The notes: generated by a model from the letters alone, not told the origin. A stretch of 32,774 nt of DNA from Candidatus Portiera sp. (GCA_015163845.1 JAAOII010000113.1:1-32774), one strand, 5' to 3'; positions 22,917-31,946 are shown, counted from the stretch's first letter. Made by a program: numbers and translations.

Positions 22917-24329
22917 TTAAAGTTTGCTTGCTTCTAAATTTGTCAGATCAAGTTGCGGAGCCGCTGCTGATAGTTGGATGATAAAACTATCTATGATGCG
23001 ATTCAGTGCTGCATTATTATCAGCTTCAAAACGTAATACTAAGACCGGGCTGGTGTTTGAGGCACGCACCAATCCCCAGCCATCTGCATATTCAGCACGC
23101 ACACCGTCAATTTCAATAACTTCCTGTGCTGCAAACTTGTCTTTGTTTTCCCGTATTTTGTCAATCACTACAAACTTTTCCTTCTCGGTGGTGTGCAAGT
23201 TAATCTCAGGAGTGGAGATTCTATCAGGATAGGCAGACAGCAGACCACTTAGATCACTCTGCTTTTTATCCATTATGTTGAGCAATTTTACTCCTGCCAG
23301 CAGGGCATCGTCACTCTTAGGCCAGTTCTCGGCAAAGAAAATATGCCCACTCATTTCACCAGCGAGCAATGCTCCCGTCTCTTGCATTTTGCGTTTTATA
23401 AGAGAGTGCCCAGTATTCCACATAACCGGCTCTCCGCCATTTTCCTTGATGACCTTTGCCAATAATGAAGAACACTTCACATCATAAATAATTGGTGTCC
23501 CTGGATGACGGCTTAGTAGATCTTCTACTAGGAGCATTAAGAAGCGATCAGGAAAGGTAATCTCTCCTTGATTGGTTATGAGCCCCAAACGATCACCATC
23601 ACCATCAAAAGCTAAACCAGCATCAGCATTAAGTTCACGCACCTTGGCTTGTATCTCCACTAAATTCTTAGGGTTACCTGGATCTGGATGGTGATTAGGG
23701 AAATTGCCATCTACTTCGCAGTAAAGTTCAGTCACCTTACAACCAAGGTTGCGATAGAGTTGCGGGGCACACATCCCAGTAACACCATTACCGCTATCAA
23801 CTACTATATGATACTCGCGGCTAAGTTTAATCCCAGCAGTCAATGCCTCTAGATAGATAGGCAGGAAATCTTCTTGACGCATTTTGCCGACTATTGTATC
23901 AGTTGGGAAGTTTTCATTAACTATATTATGATAGAGTTGTTCTATGCCATCCAATGCAACTGACTCCGTATCTAACAACATTTTGCAGCCATTATAATTT
24001 TTTGGATTATGACTACCGGTTATCATTATTCCCGCATCTGCTTGTAATTTGCTTACTGCAAAATATAGGCAAGGTGTGGGCACCATGCCTATGTCTATGA
24101 CATCAATAGCGGATGCGACCAAACCATCAATCAAGCCCTTGCTTAAAGATGGGGAAGATAACCTACCGTCACGTCCAATAATAATGCTTGATAGACCCTT
24201 TTTATGCATTTCTTGAGCATAGGACTTACCGAGTAGAGTAAATAATTCTGGTGTTAGTTGTTCATCTAGGATGCCGCGTATGTCATAGGCACGAAATACA
24301 TCTTTAGGTATTTGTTGCTGCTTGTTCAT
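22917..24329 (-). CDS. Phosphomannomutase/phosphoglucomutase (AlgC type)
   Basis: A 470-residue alpha-D-phosphohexomutase. It has the catalytic phosphoserine loop MITGSHNPKNYNG (Ser about 106), the metal loop FDGDGDRLG, the sugar-binding GEMSGHIFF and the phosphate-binding RASNTSPVLVLRFE. The start VFRAYDIRGI is typical of AlgC/ManB. It interconverts hexose 6- and 1-phosphates for surface polysaccharide and nucleotide sugars. It lies 20 bases after the ATP-grasp gene and before argB, likely in one - strand operon. In Pseudomonas the algC and argB genes are also neighbours, which supports the assignment. Confidence 0.92.
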   Translation of the reverse strand: MNKQQQIPKDVFRAYDIRGILDEQLTPELFTLLGKSYAQEMHKKGLSSIIIGRDGRLSSPSLSKGLIDGLVASAIDVIDIGMVPTPCLYFAVSKLQADAGIMITGSHNPKNYNGCKMLLDTESVALDGIEQLYHNIVNENFPTDTIVGKMRQEDFLPIYLEALTAGIKLSREYHIVVDSGNGVTGMCAPQLYRNLGCKVTELYCEVDGNFPNHHPDPGNPKNLVEIQAKVRELNADAGLAFDGDGDRLGLITNQGEITFPDRFLMLLVEDLLSRHPGTPIIYDVKCSSLLAKVIKENGGEPVMWNTGHSLIKRKMQETGALLAGEMSGHIFFAENWPKSDDALLAGVKLLNIMDKKQSDLSGLLSAYPDRISTPEINLHTTEKEKFVVIDKIRENKDKFAAQEVIEIDGVRAEYADGWGLVRASNTSPVLVLRFEADNNAALNRIIDSFIIQLSAAAPQLDLTNLEASKL

Positions 24330-24349
24330 TAAGTTAAGTAGGTTAAGTG

Positions 24350-25423
24350 TTATGTTAGTTGATTATAAGATTTACGAGTTGTATTAATAAACTCTCGCCA
24401 AGGCAAAGGTTGATTGCCCAACAGTATATTCTCTTTGGCTATGACGGTTACCAGTTTGATATACTGGAAGAGGGCGACATAACCCTGCCACAATGTATTG
24501 CTTGGATGATACATATGCGGTGGTTCACCCATTACAGAGTTTAGTTCTACCACTTTAAAATTTTTCCCCGCCTGCAAATCCTTTTCACTAAATGCCAAGA
24601 TATCATAGCGGCCTATGAAGAATCCAGGATAGCCCTTGCTCAGAGCATCAATCTTATTAGATAGGTCCTGAGTTATGAGGTTGCGGGAGTCGTTAAAAAT
24701 AGCTCCACGCGAGTGAGTGCCTATCTCTACCAGTTTAAATTCTTCTTCTTTTGCTGGCACCCAGTCCAATTTATCTTTATGTTTAGCCAAGTGCACTTTA
24801 TACATTATGCAGGCGCGAGGATGTTTCATTATGAGGTGCTTTAGATTATTGACACCATCTCCTTGTAAAAAGATTGAATCCTTGCGACCCAAAGAAAAAA
24901 TCCAACCCTTATCCTCATTGGGCAACCTAGCATAATGAACACCATACTCTATGCCGGGAGTGAACTCTTGTAGCATATACAGAGCATCTTGATGTTTACT
25001 AAGCTTAGGAATATCTGCTAAACATTCTAATAGTTGTTCGCGACTATCAGCTAACTTAATATCCGCTCCTCTTTGACCTATCTGTGGTTTGACTATTATG
25101 GGGAACTTGAGTTCATGGAGTTTCATAAAAGCATCAGTTAATTTTGGCCAGTTATTTCTTTCTGCTTCTACCAAAGACAATGAGTTGGGAATATGTTCTG
25201 GGTATTTTTGTGCTAACTGGTTTAGGACCCCCACCTTAGGCGCTTGGAATATCCCTACCTTGAGCATACCCGGATTAGCAACTGAAAGCAGGCCTAGATA
25301 GCCATTTCTCCAGCACCTCCAAAGATAATAGATTATGCCTGGTGCATAGAATATGGCTGTGGGCCAAAACTCGTAATGAGTTATTTTGATCCAACGCGAG
25401 TATATCTTTCGTGTCAGATACAT
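24350..25423 (-). CDS. Membrane-anchored ATP-grasp ligase
   Basis: A 357-residue ATP-grasp protein. The first ~45 residues carry a hydrophobic segment (EFWPTAIFYAPGIIYYLW) and VANPGM, seen in a known but uncharacterised bacterial family often labelled D-alanine-D-alanine ligase-like. The ATP-grasp core shows FPIIVKPQIGQRGADIKL (ATP Lys and glycine loop), LQEFTPGIEYGVHYAR, FLQGDGVNNLKHLI and the metal-binding FKVVELNSVMGEP. Such enzymes join a carboxylate to an amine via an acyl phosphate. It sits 22 bases after one acyltransferase, so a product combining acyl and amino acid groups is plausible. It is not a true Ddl: the length and ends differ. Confidence 0.8.
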   Translation of the reverse strand: MYLTRKIYSRWIKITHYEFWPTAIFYAPGIIYYLWRCWRNGYLGLLSVANPGMLKVGIFQAPKVGVLNQLAQKYPEHIPNSLSLVEAERNNWPKLTDAFMKLHELKFPIIVKPQIGQRGADIKLADSREQLLECLADIPKLSKHQDALYMLQEFTPGIEYGVHYARLPNEDKGWIFSLGRKDSIFLQGDGVNNLKHLIMKHPRACIMYKVHLAKHKDKLDWVPAKEEEFKLVEIGTHSRGAIFNDSRNLITQDLSNKIDALSKGYPGFFIGRYDILAFSEKDLQAGKNFKVVELNSVMGEPPHMYHPSNTLWQGYVALFQYIKLVTVIAKENILLGNQPLPWREFINTTRKSYNQLT

Positions 25424-25445
25424 TCGTTAGAGTAGTTTGTTAAGA

Positions 25446-26270
25446 TCAATAAATTCTCTTGCGGTCGCCCATAAACATTTTATGCTGTCTATCGGATATG
25501 GCGGCAGAGTCATAGAGAATTAGGAAATCCAATGTTTTGAACTCTTTGTACATGCAGGGTTCGCCACACACACGGCATTTAAATCTTAAATAAAGGCTGA
25601 AGAGAGGAGGGATGACAGTATTGGTGATATCCACGGGCAATTTACGATACTCACATTTAGAATCCGGCAAGGCCTCAATCATTATGCTGTCATGATAGAC
25701 CTTCATTGCTTCCAGCAACTGAACATAGCCATTGGCATCTTGTGGGTTGCTACTAGGTATGGAATTACATCCCCAAAAATATCTGAGATTATTCTCAACA
25801 AGGCATATTGCCAAACCTTGCCACAGAACATGAAACACTTTGGAGTTGCGATGATTTGGTTCTATGCAGGCACGACTTACAGCCAAAGAACTCTTAAGAA
25901 TTTCTTCGGGCATTTGTGATAAATCATACCTATCAGATCCACAGAAATTCGTGCCGTTTTTGGCGATTTCATAATTTTGAATTCTATAAGTAGCGACAAT
26001 CTTATTGTTTTCTTTACTAACTACTATGAGTTGCAAAGCATCCGCATCAAAAGAATCAATGTCCATTTGCTTGTCATATGCAGAGTCCAGACCGACTGAC
26101 ATTTCTAAATTAAAGACCCTAAAGCGGAGCTTGAATACCTCCTCCAATTCTTCGGGGGTCTCAGCAATTTTGACTAGATACCTATTTGTTTCTGCCATGG
26201 GCGACTCGGCATTAAAGTTCTTAATGTGCCTAGTATTTGCCTCATCATGTATTCTTAATAAATTATCCAT
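25446..26270 (-). CDS. OlsB/FeeM-like N-acyltransferase (copy 1)
   Basis: A 274-residue GNAT-fold acyltransferase of the Acetyltransf_5 (OlsB, putative hemolysin, exosortase-associated) group. The core shows FKLRFRVFNLEM, ADALQLIVVS and KIVATYRIQNY, then AVSRACIEP and NPQDANGYVQLL. The C-terminal CRVCGEPCMYKEF (a C-x2-C-x3-C cluster) and LDFLIL match the ending of OlsB relatives. Known members move a 3-hydroxyacyl group from acyl carrier protein to ornithine or another amino acid. The paralogue at 26366 is strongly similar throughout. An AAAGGAA next to the ATG may be a Shine-Dalgarno. The ATP-grasp gene follows 22 bases downstream. Confidence 0.82.
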   Translation of the reverse strand: MDNLLRIHDEANTRHIKNFNAESPMAETNRYLVKIAETPEELEEVFKLRFRVFNLEMSVGLDSAYDKQMDIDSFDADALQLIVVSKENNKIVATYRIQNYEIAKNGTNFCGSDRYDLSQMPEEILKSSLAVSRACIEPNHRNSKVFHVLWQGLAICLVENNLRYFWGCNSIPSSNPQDANGYVQLLEAMKVYHDSIMIEALPDSKCEYRKLPVDITNTVIPPLFSLYLRFKCRVCGEPCMYKEFKTLDFLILYDSAAISDRQHKMFMGDRKRIY

Positions 26271-26365
26271 TTCCTTTAATCTATCTTGTTAATTAATCTA
26301 ATTGTTGTATTATCTGTAAGGTTTAAAAAGTATTTTAGCAGAAAATTAGCTGATTAGGTGAGTTA

Positions 26366-27148
26366 TTATTTTTTACCAGCAAAATATTCAACTACTCTTG
26401 ATGGTAATCTATTCACATCCAATAAAATTAGAAAAGTTATGGTCTTGAAATCACGATCAAAACAGGGATCACTGCATATAGTGCACTTGAATTTTAGATA
26501 GATGCTAAACAAAGGCGGCAAGGTCACTTGACTAATATCAGCAGTGCTCTCTTCATAGTCACACCGAAAGTCCTCCAGTGCCTTGAGACGGATCTTATCA
26601 TGATACACACCCATTTCATTAAACAACCTCACTAAGCCATTAGCATCTTGCTGATCGGTGCTCTGCACTGAACTACAACCGAAGAAATAGCGGACATTAT
26701 TCAAAAGCATTAGAGCTGCTAAGCCCTTCCACAACAGCCCCATCACTATGGAATTGCGATAAGGACGTGCCACGCAAGCACGGCTGGTCTCTATGCTTTT
26801 CTTTTGAATATCCATGGAAAATTTGCTGAAATCAAACCTTTCAGCACTGTAGAAACCATTGCCATTTTTTGCCATAGTGTAATTCTGCACTCTATAAGTG
26901 GCGATGACTTTATTGGTTTTACAATAGATGACAACTAGATGCACAAACTGGTCGTCAAAATCATCCATATCCAACCCTTTGCTAAACGAGCTATCCAGTC
27001 CTTCGCTCAATTCCAAGTTAAATACCTTGAACCTAAGCCGCAATGCCTGTTGTATTTCTTCTTCCGAGTCGGCAACCTTGACAACAAAATCCTCCTGCTC
27101 TATGAGCGGATTATTTATTTTGATAGGAACTTTATCGTTTAGTATCAT
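26366..27148 (-). CDS. OlsB/FeeM-like N-acyltransferase (copy 2)
   Basis: A 260-residue paralogue of the next gene. LRLRFKVFNLEL, KVIATYRVQNYTMAKNG, ETSRACVARPYRNS, FFGCSSVQS and QQDANGLVRLF are shared, and the C-terminal cluster CTICSDPCFDRDF keeps the C-x2-C-x3-C spacing. The two N-terminal ~30 residues differ. Duplication followed by divergence could give different acyl or amino-acid preference. A 95-base spacer separates the two copies. TATAAT on - (27155-27160) ends six bases before the ATG, so it is the first gene of the operon and predicted leaderless. Confidence 0.82.
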   Translation of the reverse strand: MILNDKVPIKINNPLIEQEDFVVKVADSEEEIQQALRLRFKVFNLELSEGLDSSFSKGLDMDDFDDQFVHLVVIYCKTNKVIATYRVQNYTMAKNGNGFYSAERFDFSKFSMDIQKKSIETSRACVARPYRNSIVMGLLWKGLAALMLLNNVRYFFGCSSVQSTDQQDANGLVRLFNEMGVYHDKIRLKALEDFRCDYEESTADISQVTLPPLFSIYLKFKCTICSDPCFDRDFKTITFLILLDVNRLPSRVVEYFAGKK

Positions 27149-27154
27149 TCCACT

Positions 27155-27160
27155 ATTATA
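27155..27160 (-). promoter_or_regulatory. -10 element of the acyltransferase/ATP-grasp operon
   Basis: The - strand reads TATAAT-AGTGGA-ATG, so transcription should begin at the start codon. No good -35 is seen. Confidence 0.55.
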
Positions 27161-27207
27161 TAGGACAATTAGCTATCTTTATGCTTAGCTAATAATTAGT
27201 AATAATC

Positions 27208-27213
27208 TATAAT
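27208..27213 (+). promoter_or_regulatory. -10 element of the ABC ATPase gene
   Basis: TATAAT lies 14 bases before the ATG at 27228 and is divergent from the acyltransferase promoter within the same 79-base gap. Confidence 0.4.
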
Positions 27214-27227
27214 ATGAATAGAAGATC

Positions 27228-27920
27228 ATGCTAACAATAGATAACTTAACTTGTACCCATAAAAGCGACTTAGTGCTTAAAGGTCTTAATCTCTCACTTG
27301 CCAAAGGAGAGATAGGTGCAATAATGGGCAATAATGGTGTTGGTAAATCAACCCTGTTGCAGGCAATTGCCGGGTTCATTAGCATAGATCAAGGATCCAT
27401 CTGTTTTGACGGGAATATTCTTTCCACGGCTAATTGGTTACAAGAACCAGCTAAACGTTCTGTCGGGATGGTATTCCAAGAGATGGCTTTATTCCCGCAC
27501 CTCAGTGCCGAGCAAAACTTGATCTTTGGTTTACAAGGATTACCAACTGCGACAAAGAAGGAAAGATTACAAGAAATTAGCCAGCTACTTCATTCTAACC
27601 ATTTGTTGGACAAATATCCCTATGAATTATCTGGCGGAGAACAGCAACGCATAGCCATAGGTAGAACCTTGGCTACTGCCAAACCCTTAATGTTGTTTGA
27701 TGAACCATTTGCTAAATTAGATGTGTCATTAAAACGAGAGCTATCATTTTCAGTTAGAGAGTATCTCCAACAACGAAATATCACGGCTATTTTTGTTAGC
27801 CATGATAAGACAGAGGCGATTAACATGTGTGACAAATTGGGAACCCTTGAAAAAGGCAACCTCAGCACTTGGCAAGATAAGCGTGAACTGGCCGTTGATA
27901 TGATGGACTTATTACCTTAG
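27228..27920 (+). CDS. ABC transporter ATPase, probably iron(III) (FbpC-like)
   Basis: A 230-residue ABC ATPase. Walker A is GNNGVGKST (about 35-43), the Q-loop VFQEMALFPHLS, the signature LSGGEQQR, Walker B LMLFDEPFAKLD, and the switch VSHDKTEA. The ALFPHLSAEQN block is typical of iron/thiamine/polyamine importers. It is shorter than FbpC (about 350) because the C-terminal regulatory domain is missing, closer to ThiQ in length. The permease gene converges on it from the other strand and the stops overlap by four bases. No substrate-binding protein is in the window, so the substrate is inferred from the permease. Confidence 0.85.
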   Translation: MLTIDNLTCTHKSDLVLKGLNLSLAKGEIGAIMGNNGVGKSTLLQAIAGFISIDQGSICFDGNILSTANWLQEPAKRSVGMVFQEMALFPHLSAEQNLIFGLQGLPTATKKERLQEISQLLHSNHLLDKYPYELSGGEQQRIAIGRTLATAKPLMLFDEPFAKLDVSLKRELSFSVREYLQQRNITAIFVSHDKTEAINMCDKLGTLEKGNLSTWQDKRELAVDMMDLLP

Positions 27921-29533
27921 AAGTGTTTTTCGCCGCGGGCAGCAGTTAAAGATCTATGCAGAACATAGAGAACTGGTATTCCAGTGAAGATAATAAGCAG
28001 GGCCGGTAAAGAGGCAAGTCCCAGTCGTTCATCACTGGCATATTGATAAGTAAAACTAGCCAAGGTCTCAAAGTTGAAGGGCCGCAAAATAAGCACTAAG
28101 GGTAATTCTTTAAGCAACTCAGCAAAGATTATTAGACAACTACTAATCAAAGCACCCTTAAGCAAAGGGAGGTGAATCTTGGTCAAAGAGGTGAAGGGCT
28201 TAAGGGCAAAAAGTTTTGTAGCCATTTCCATTGAAGGAGTAATCTGCACTAATCCATTGTGAATACTCCTATTAGCAGCTGGGATGAAGCGGATTGTATA
28301 GGCGAAGAGCAAAAGCATTATTCCACCTATTGCCCAATTATCAGGTAACCACTGATTCACCTTACTAAAAAACAATATACAAGTAAAGCCCAATAAAGTC
28401 CCAGGCAGAGCATAACAGATATTTATGCTTTGTCCAGCCACTTGCCAGAACTTAGAAAGACGCCGAGCAGAGTAGTTAATAAGTATGGCACAAACCAATA
28501 TTATGAAGATGGCGGCGATTATCAAAGTGAAAGTATTGACGAGTGCTGCTCCTAAATCTTGTAGGCGATCACCTCCGCCATCATCTCCATCACCTTTAAG
28601 AGCATGGAATGCCAAAAATCCTACTGGAACCAAAAATCCTATTGCTATGGGTAATAGACACCATAGCATACACAACATACTTGATACTGGCTGCAGACGT
28701 TTGATTCTCACCGGAATATGGCGACTTTGGTTTTCATATCTTTTGCGCTTGCTGAGTAGATAGGCCTCGGTTATCATTATCACCATAAGTGCTATGAGAG
28801 TTACGATAGCTAAACCAACTGCTCCATTAAAGTCACCCAGCCCCAACCACACCCTATAGATGCCGAGAGAAACAGTATTGATGGAATAATGATTGACTAG
28901 ACCAAAATCATTGATAATTTCAATAACAGCAAGTAGCAGACCGAAGCTAATGAATGGTAAAGCGATCGGCAAAGAAATGCGTTTGAATATTTGTAAGTTA
29001 CTAAGCCCCATGGTTTGTGCCGCCCAGACATAGTCCATTGATTGTTGTTTGAATGCTGCCAAAGAGAAGATATAAACATAGGGGTAGAAGGCTGCACCAA
29101 ATAGCAAAGATGCTACAGGGATGCCGTGAAATCCTGGGACTGTAGAAGAAAATATATCAGAATAGATAAACCCTGAAATATACACAGGACAGGCCAACGG
29201 CAGTATGAGTAGCCAGCTCAGATAAGATCGCCCATAGAAATTAAAGTTGGCAGTCAGCCAAGCACAAGAAACGCCCCACACCAAGCAAGCAAATCCACCA
29301 CCCAAGACCAGCAATAAAGTATTAGAGAGGTAGGGCGGGATATGATCTGTCAGCAATATAACCCAGTCACTCAATGGGATACTCAAAGAGAAGGCACCGA
29401 GTGCCAGAAGCGGAAAGAATATCAAACTAATCAGTAGCCCTAAAGGCAGAGCATAAGCCAATAGTTTCACTAGACGAAGCAAACGTTTTTTGAGTAGCCC
29501 GCGACTATTCAGTAATCTAGATATATCGGTCAT
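27917..29533 (-). CDS. ABC transporter permease, iron(III)-type (FbpB-like)
   Basis: A 538-residue permease with two fused halves and about twelve helices. EAA-type loops occur in both: AAQTMGLSNLQIFKRISLPIALP in the first (cut here to AAQTMGLSNLQIFKR) and ATKLFALKPFTSLTKIHLP in the second. This duplicated layout is that of FbpB/SfuB ferric-iron permeases. The ending ASDERLGLASLPALLIIF is also usual for that group. The ATG overlaps the AlkD-like stop by one base (TAATG on -), so they are co-transcribed. The cognate ATPase is probably the convergent gene at 27228. Confidence 0.85.
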   Translation of the reverse strand: MTDISRLLNSRGLLKKRLLRLVKLLAYALPLGLLISLIFFPLLALGAFSLSIPLSDWVILLTDHIPPYLSNTLLLVLGGGFACLVWGVSCAWLTANFNFYGRSYLSWLLILPLACPVYISGFIYSDIFSSTVPGFHGIPVASLLFGAAFYPYVYIFSLAAFKQQSMDYVWAAQTMGLSNLQIFKRISLPIALPFISFGLLLAVIEIINDFGLVNHYSINTVSLGIYRVWLGLGDFNGAVGLAIVTLIALMVIMITEAYLLSKRKRYENQSRHIPVRIKRLQPVSSMLCMLWCLLPIAIGFLVPVGFLAFHALKGDGDDGGGDRLQDLGAALVNTFTLIIAAIFIILVCAILINYSARRLSKFWQVAGQSINICYALPGTLLGFTCILFFSKVNQWLPDNWAIGGIMLLLFAYTIRFIPAANRSIHNGLVQITPSMEMATKLFALKPFTSLTKIHLPLLKGALISSCLIIFAELLKELPLVLILRPFNFETLASFTYQYASDERLGLASLPALLIIFTGIPVLYVLHRSLTAARGEKHF

Positions 29534-30282
29534 TAACTATTTGCCTTTGCTTTTAATTGTTTCTGTAATTGGGTTTGGAAGTGCCTATAGGACTTCTCTA
29601 TATATGAAGCCGCATCTGGTGTCTTGCAACTGGTCTCGCCATGGTCCACCTCAACCTTGCCAATTTTATGAGCCACGGCAATAGCGTCATCTTTGAGATA
29701 TTCTCCATAAGTACCAATGCTAATTAGTGTCCAATTCATTGAATATCTTGCCCAGTTAGCACTTGAGTGAATATCCTTCTCAATCTGTTGCAGATGACTC
29801 TTGAGTTGCTTTGATGGAATTCTCTGTGGATCTTGTGCCAAAATTGAAGAAATAATTGAAAAGCCCAAGCCACGTTTTATCTCATCTTTCTCATTGCATA
29901 ATTTACTTGGTAATTTATTTGCCTGCGGGTGCTGTGCAATAAGTTTACCCAACATTGAGATGTGTGTATAGCTCTTTAGTTGCTTAATCCAAGCAGTGAT
30001 TTCTTTCTCATCCATTACTTTGCCATCGCCAATTTTAAGTGCTAGATTACGGCAATCATAATTACCAGTGTTCCACAATTCTCTGGCTAGTTTATGGTCT
30101 GTGTCTATTCCATTGACGACTCTATTATTCTTGATAATGCTCTTGGCGAGCTTATCCAAGTTGGCAAAACTCACCCCATATACCTTATCAGGATCCGCTC
30201 CATGACGTGCATAGACCTTACAGTTTTGAGCTGTGCCAAGTGCTTTTAATTGTTTCTGTAATTCTATGAGTGTTTGCTGCAT
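29533..30282 (-). CDS. AlkD-like DNA alkylation repair protein
   Basis: A 249-residue all-helical HEAT-repeat protein of the DNA alkylation repair family (PF08713). It begins with YARHGADPDKVYGVSFANLDKLAK and contains HKLARELWNTGNYDCRNLAL, the family hallmark where the W-x-x-x-x-x-(D/E)-x-R pattern lies. Later repeats include ANWARYSMNWTLISIGTY. AlkD-type enzymes remove alkylated bases such as 7-methylguanine without flipping them; whether this copy is catalytic is unknown. It shares a transcript with the permease (stop/start TAATG). On -, TAAAAT (30289-30294) ends six bases before the ATG. Confidence 0.82.
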   Translation of the reverse strand: MQQTLIELQKQLKALGTAQNCKVYARHGADPDKVYGVSFANLDKLAKSIIKNNRVVNGIDTDHKLARELWNTGNYDCRNLALKIGDGKVMDEKEITAWIKQLKSYTHISMLGKLIAQHPQANKLPSKLCNEKDEIKRGLGFSIISSILAQDPQRIPSKQLKSHLQQIEKDIHSSANWARYSMNWTLISIGTYGEYLKDDAIAVAHKIGKVEVDHGETSCKTPDAASYIEKSYRHFQTQLQKQLKAKANS

Positions 30283-30288
30283 AAATAT

Positions 30289-30294
30289 ATTTTA
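30289..30294 (-). promoter_or_regulatory. -10 element of the AlkD-like/permease operon
   Basis: The - strand reads TAAAAT-ATATTT-ATG, six bases from the start codon, predicting a leaderless mRNA. Confidence 0.45.
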
Positions 30295-30431
30295 TAAGAC
30301 ATTTGCCATAAATTAGTAAGTATATTGATTCTATTAATTAGCATTTTTAGCTACACATACAAAGCCCTCCATCCTCCTATCTATGACCTTGCGTATGACA
30401 TTGCACAATATTAGTTACATCCGCTTTATTA

Positions 30432-30440
30432 TGCTACAAT
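30432..30440 (+). promoter_or_regulatory. Extended -10 promoter of glpK
   Basis: TGC-TACAAT (TG at 30432-30433, hexamer 30435-30440) ends six bases before the glpK ATG at 30447. The start site would fall on the A of ATG. No strong -35 is visible, as expected for an extended -10 promoter. Confidence 0.55.
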
Positions 30441-30446
30441 TATTTT

Positions 30447-31946
30447 ATGACAACTTATGTTTTAGCACTAGACCAAGGAACTACCGCAAGTAGATCTTTG
30501 ATCTTTGATGCGAATAGCAATTTAGTAAGTTCGTCCAAAAAAGAGTTTACCCAGTATTTCCCCCAACCGGGAATGGTAGAGCATGATGCCAATGAGATAT
30601 GGGAAACTCAGCTATTCACCCTTCAAGATACTTTAGAACAAGCCAAATTGAAGTTGGCGGACATGGCTTGCATCGGCATAACCAACCAGCGTGAGACAAT
30701 CCTCTTGTGGGACAAAACTACTGGTGAACCTCTACATAACGCCATAGTATGGCAAGATAAACGCACCACGGACTTGATGGGGCATCTGCAAAAGTCCAAA
30801 GATATTATTACTTCCAAGAGTGGTTTGGTCGCTGATCCTTATTTTTCGGCACCAAAGCTCAAGTGGCTTTTAGACAATGTGCCTGGTGCTCGTGATAGTG
30901 CAGCCAAAGGAAATATTGCGGCTGGGACCATGGATAGTTGGTTGATCTATCGCCTCAGTGGCGGTAAGAGTTTTATCACAGATATCACTAATGCCTGTCG
31001 CACTATGCTATTCAATATTCATAGCTGCGAGTGGGATGATGAGTTGCTGGATATTTTTGAAATACCCAAGCAGATATTGCCAGAAGTTGTGACATCTTCT
31101 ATACCGCTGGATAGGGCACCAGTTACAGATGAGCAGACCTTTGGGGCAGCAATCCCCATTACTGGCATAGCTGGTGACCAACATGCAGCTTTGTTGGGGC
31201 AGAGTTGTACCGAACCAGGTATGATAAAGAATACTTATGGCACTGGTTGCTTCATGCTTATGAATACTGGTGACACTCCAATTCCAAGTAAGAATAATTT
31301 ACTGACTACCATCGCTTGGCAACTACCCGACTCTAAACCACAATATGCTTTGGAGGGGAGTATTTTTGTTGGCGGTTCAGTGATTCAATGGTTGCGTGAC
31401 GGTTTAGGTATAATCAAGTCGGCTGCTGAAATTAATGCTATAGCTGCCGAAGATAATGGCGGGGTATATTTTGTGCCAGCATTTGTTGGGCTTGGTTCAC
31501 CACATTGGGATGCAAAAGCACGCGGCACCATAATTGGTATTACTAGGGGCACCACCAAAGGACACATCGCAAGAGCAGCATTGGAGTCCATTGCATTTCA
31601 GTCGGTAGAATTAGCTGAGGCTATGCGAGGGGATATGGCTGAATTAGCTGGTGTAGAATCAAATGAGTTACGTGCTGATGGAGGAGTCACTGCCAGTGAT
31701 TTATTCATGCAGATTCAGGCCGACTTGCTTGGCACTGAAGTCAAGAAAGCCCATATTGAAGAGACCACTGCTTTGGGAGCTGCTTATTTTGCTGGATTGT
31801 CCATCGGTATATGGAAAGACCTAGATGAAATTAATGCCACTTGGCGAGCTGGTGCCAGCTACAAACCAAAATTAGGTGAGGAGGAAAAGGGCAAACTACT
31901 TGCTCGCTGGAAGGAAGCACTCAATAGGTCCAAAGAGTGGATATAA
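30447..31946 (+). CDS. glpK: Glycerol kinase
   Basis: A 499-residue FGGY-family kinase that makes glycerol 3-phosphate from glycerol and ATP. Motifs are LALDQGTTASRSLIFD (phosphate loop), GITNQRET, IVWQDKRT, AAGTMDSWLIYRLSGG, GIAGDQHAALLGQ and KNTYGTGCFMLMN. GLGSPHWDAKARGTIIGITRGT and LRADGGVTASDLFMQ complete the set. Length matches E. coli GlpK. No glpF transporter or glpD is adjacent. The yheV homologue follows 17 bases later. The start has an extended -10 and no Shine-Dalgarno. Confidence 0.96.
   Translation: MTTYVLALDQGTTASRSLIFDANSNLVSSSKKEFTQYFPQPGMVEHDANEIWETQLFTLQDTLEQAKLKLADMACIGITNQRETILLWDKTTGEPLHNAIVWQDKRTTDLMGHLQKSKDIITSKSGLVADPYFSAPKLKWLLDNVPGARDSAAKGNIAAGTMDSWLIYRLSGGKSFITDITNACRTMLFNIHSCEWDDELLDIFEIPKQILPEVVTSSIPLDRAPVTDEQTFGAAIPITGIAGDQHAALLGQSCTEPGMIKNTYGTGCFMLMNTGDTPIPSKNNLLTTIAWQLPDSKPQYALEGSIFVGGSVIQWLRDGLGIIKSAAEINAIAAEDNGGVYFVPAFVGLGSPHWDAKARGTIIGITRGTTKGHIARAALESIAFQSVELAEAMRGDMAELAGVESNELRADGGVTASDLFMQIQADLLGTEVKKAHIEETTALGAAYFAGLSIGIWKDLDEINATWRAGASYKPKLGEEEKGKLLARWKEALNRSKEWI

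Noticed and set aside
24350..25423. D-alanine-D-alanine ligase (ddl)
   Set aside because: Only the ATP-grasp core is shared. The membrane-anchored N-terminus and the lack of cell-wall gene neighbours point to a different ligase family.
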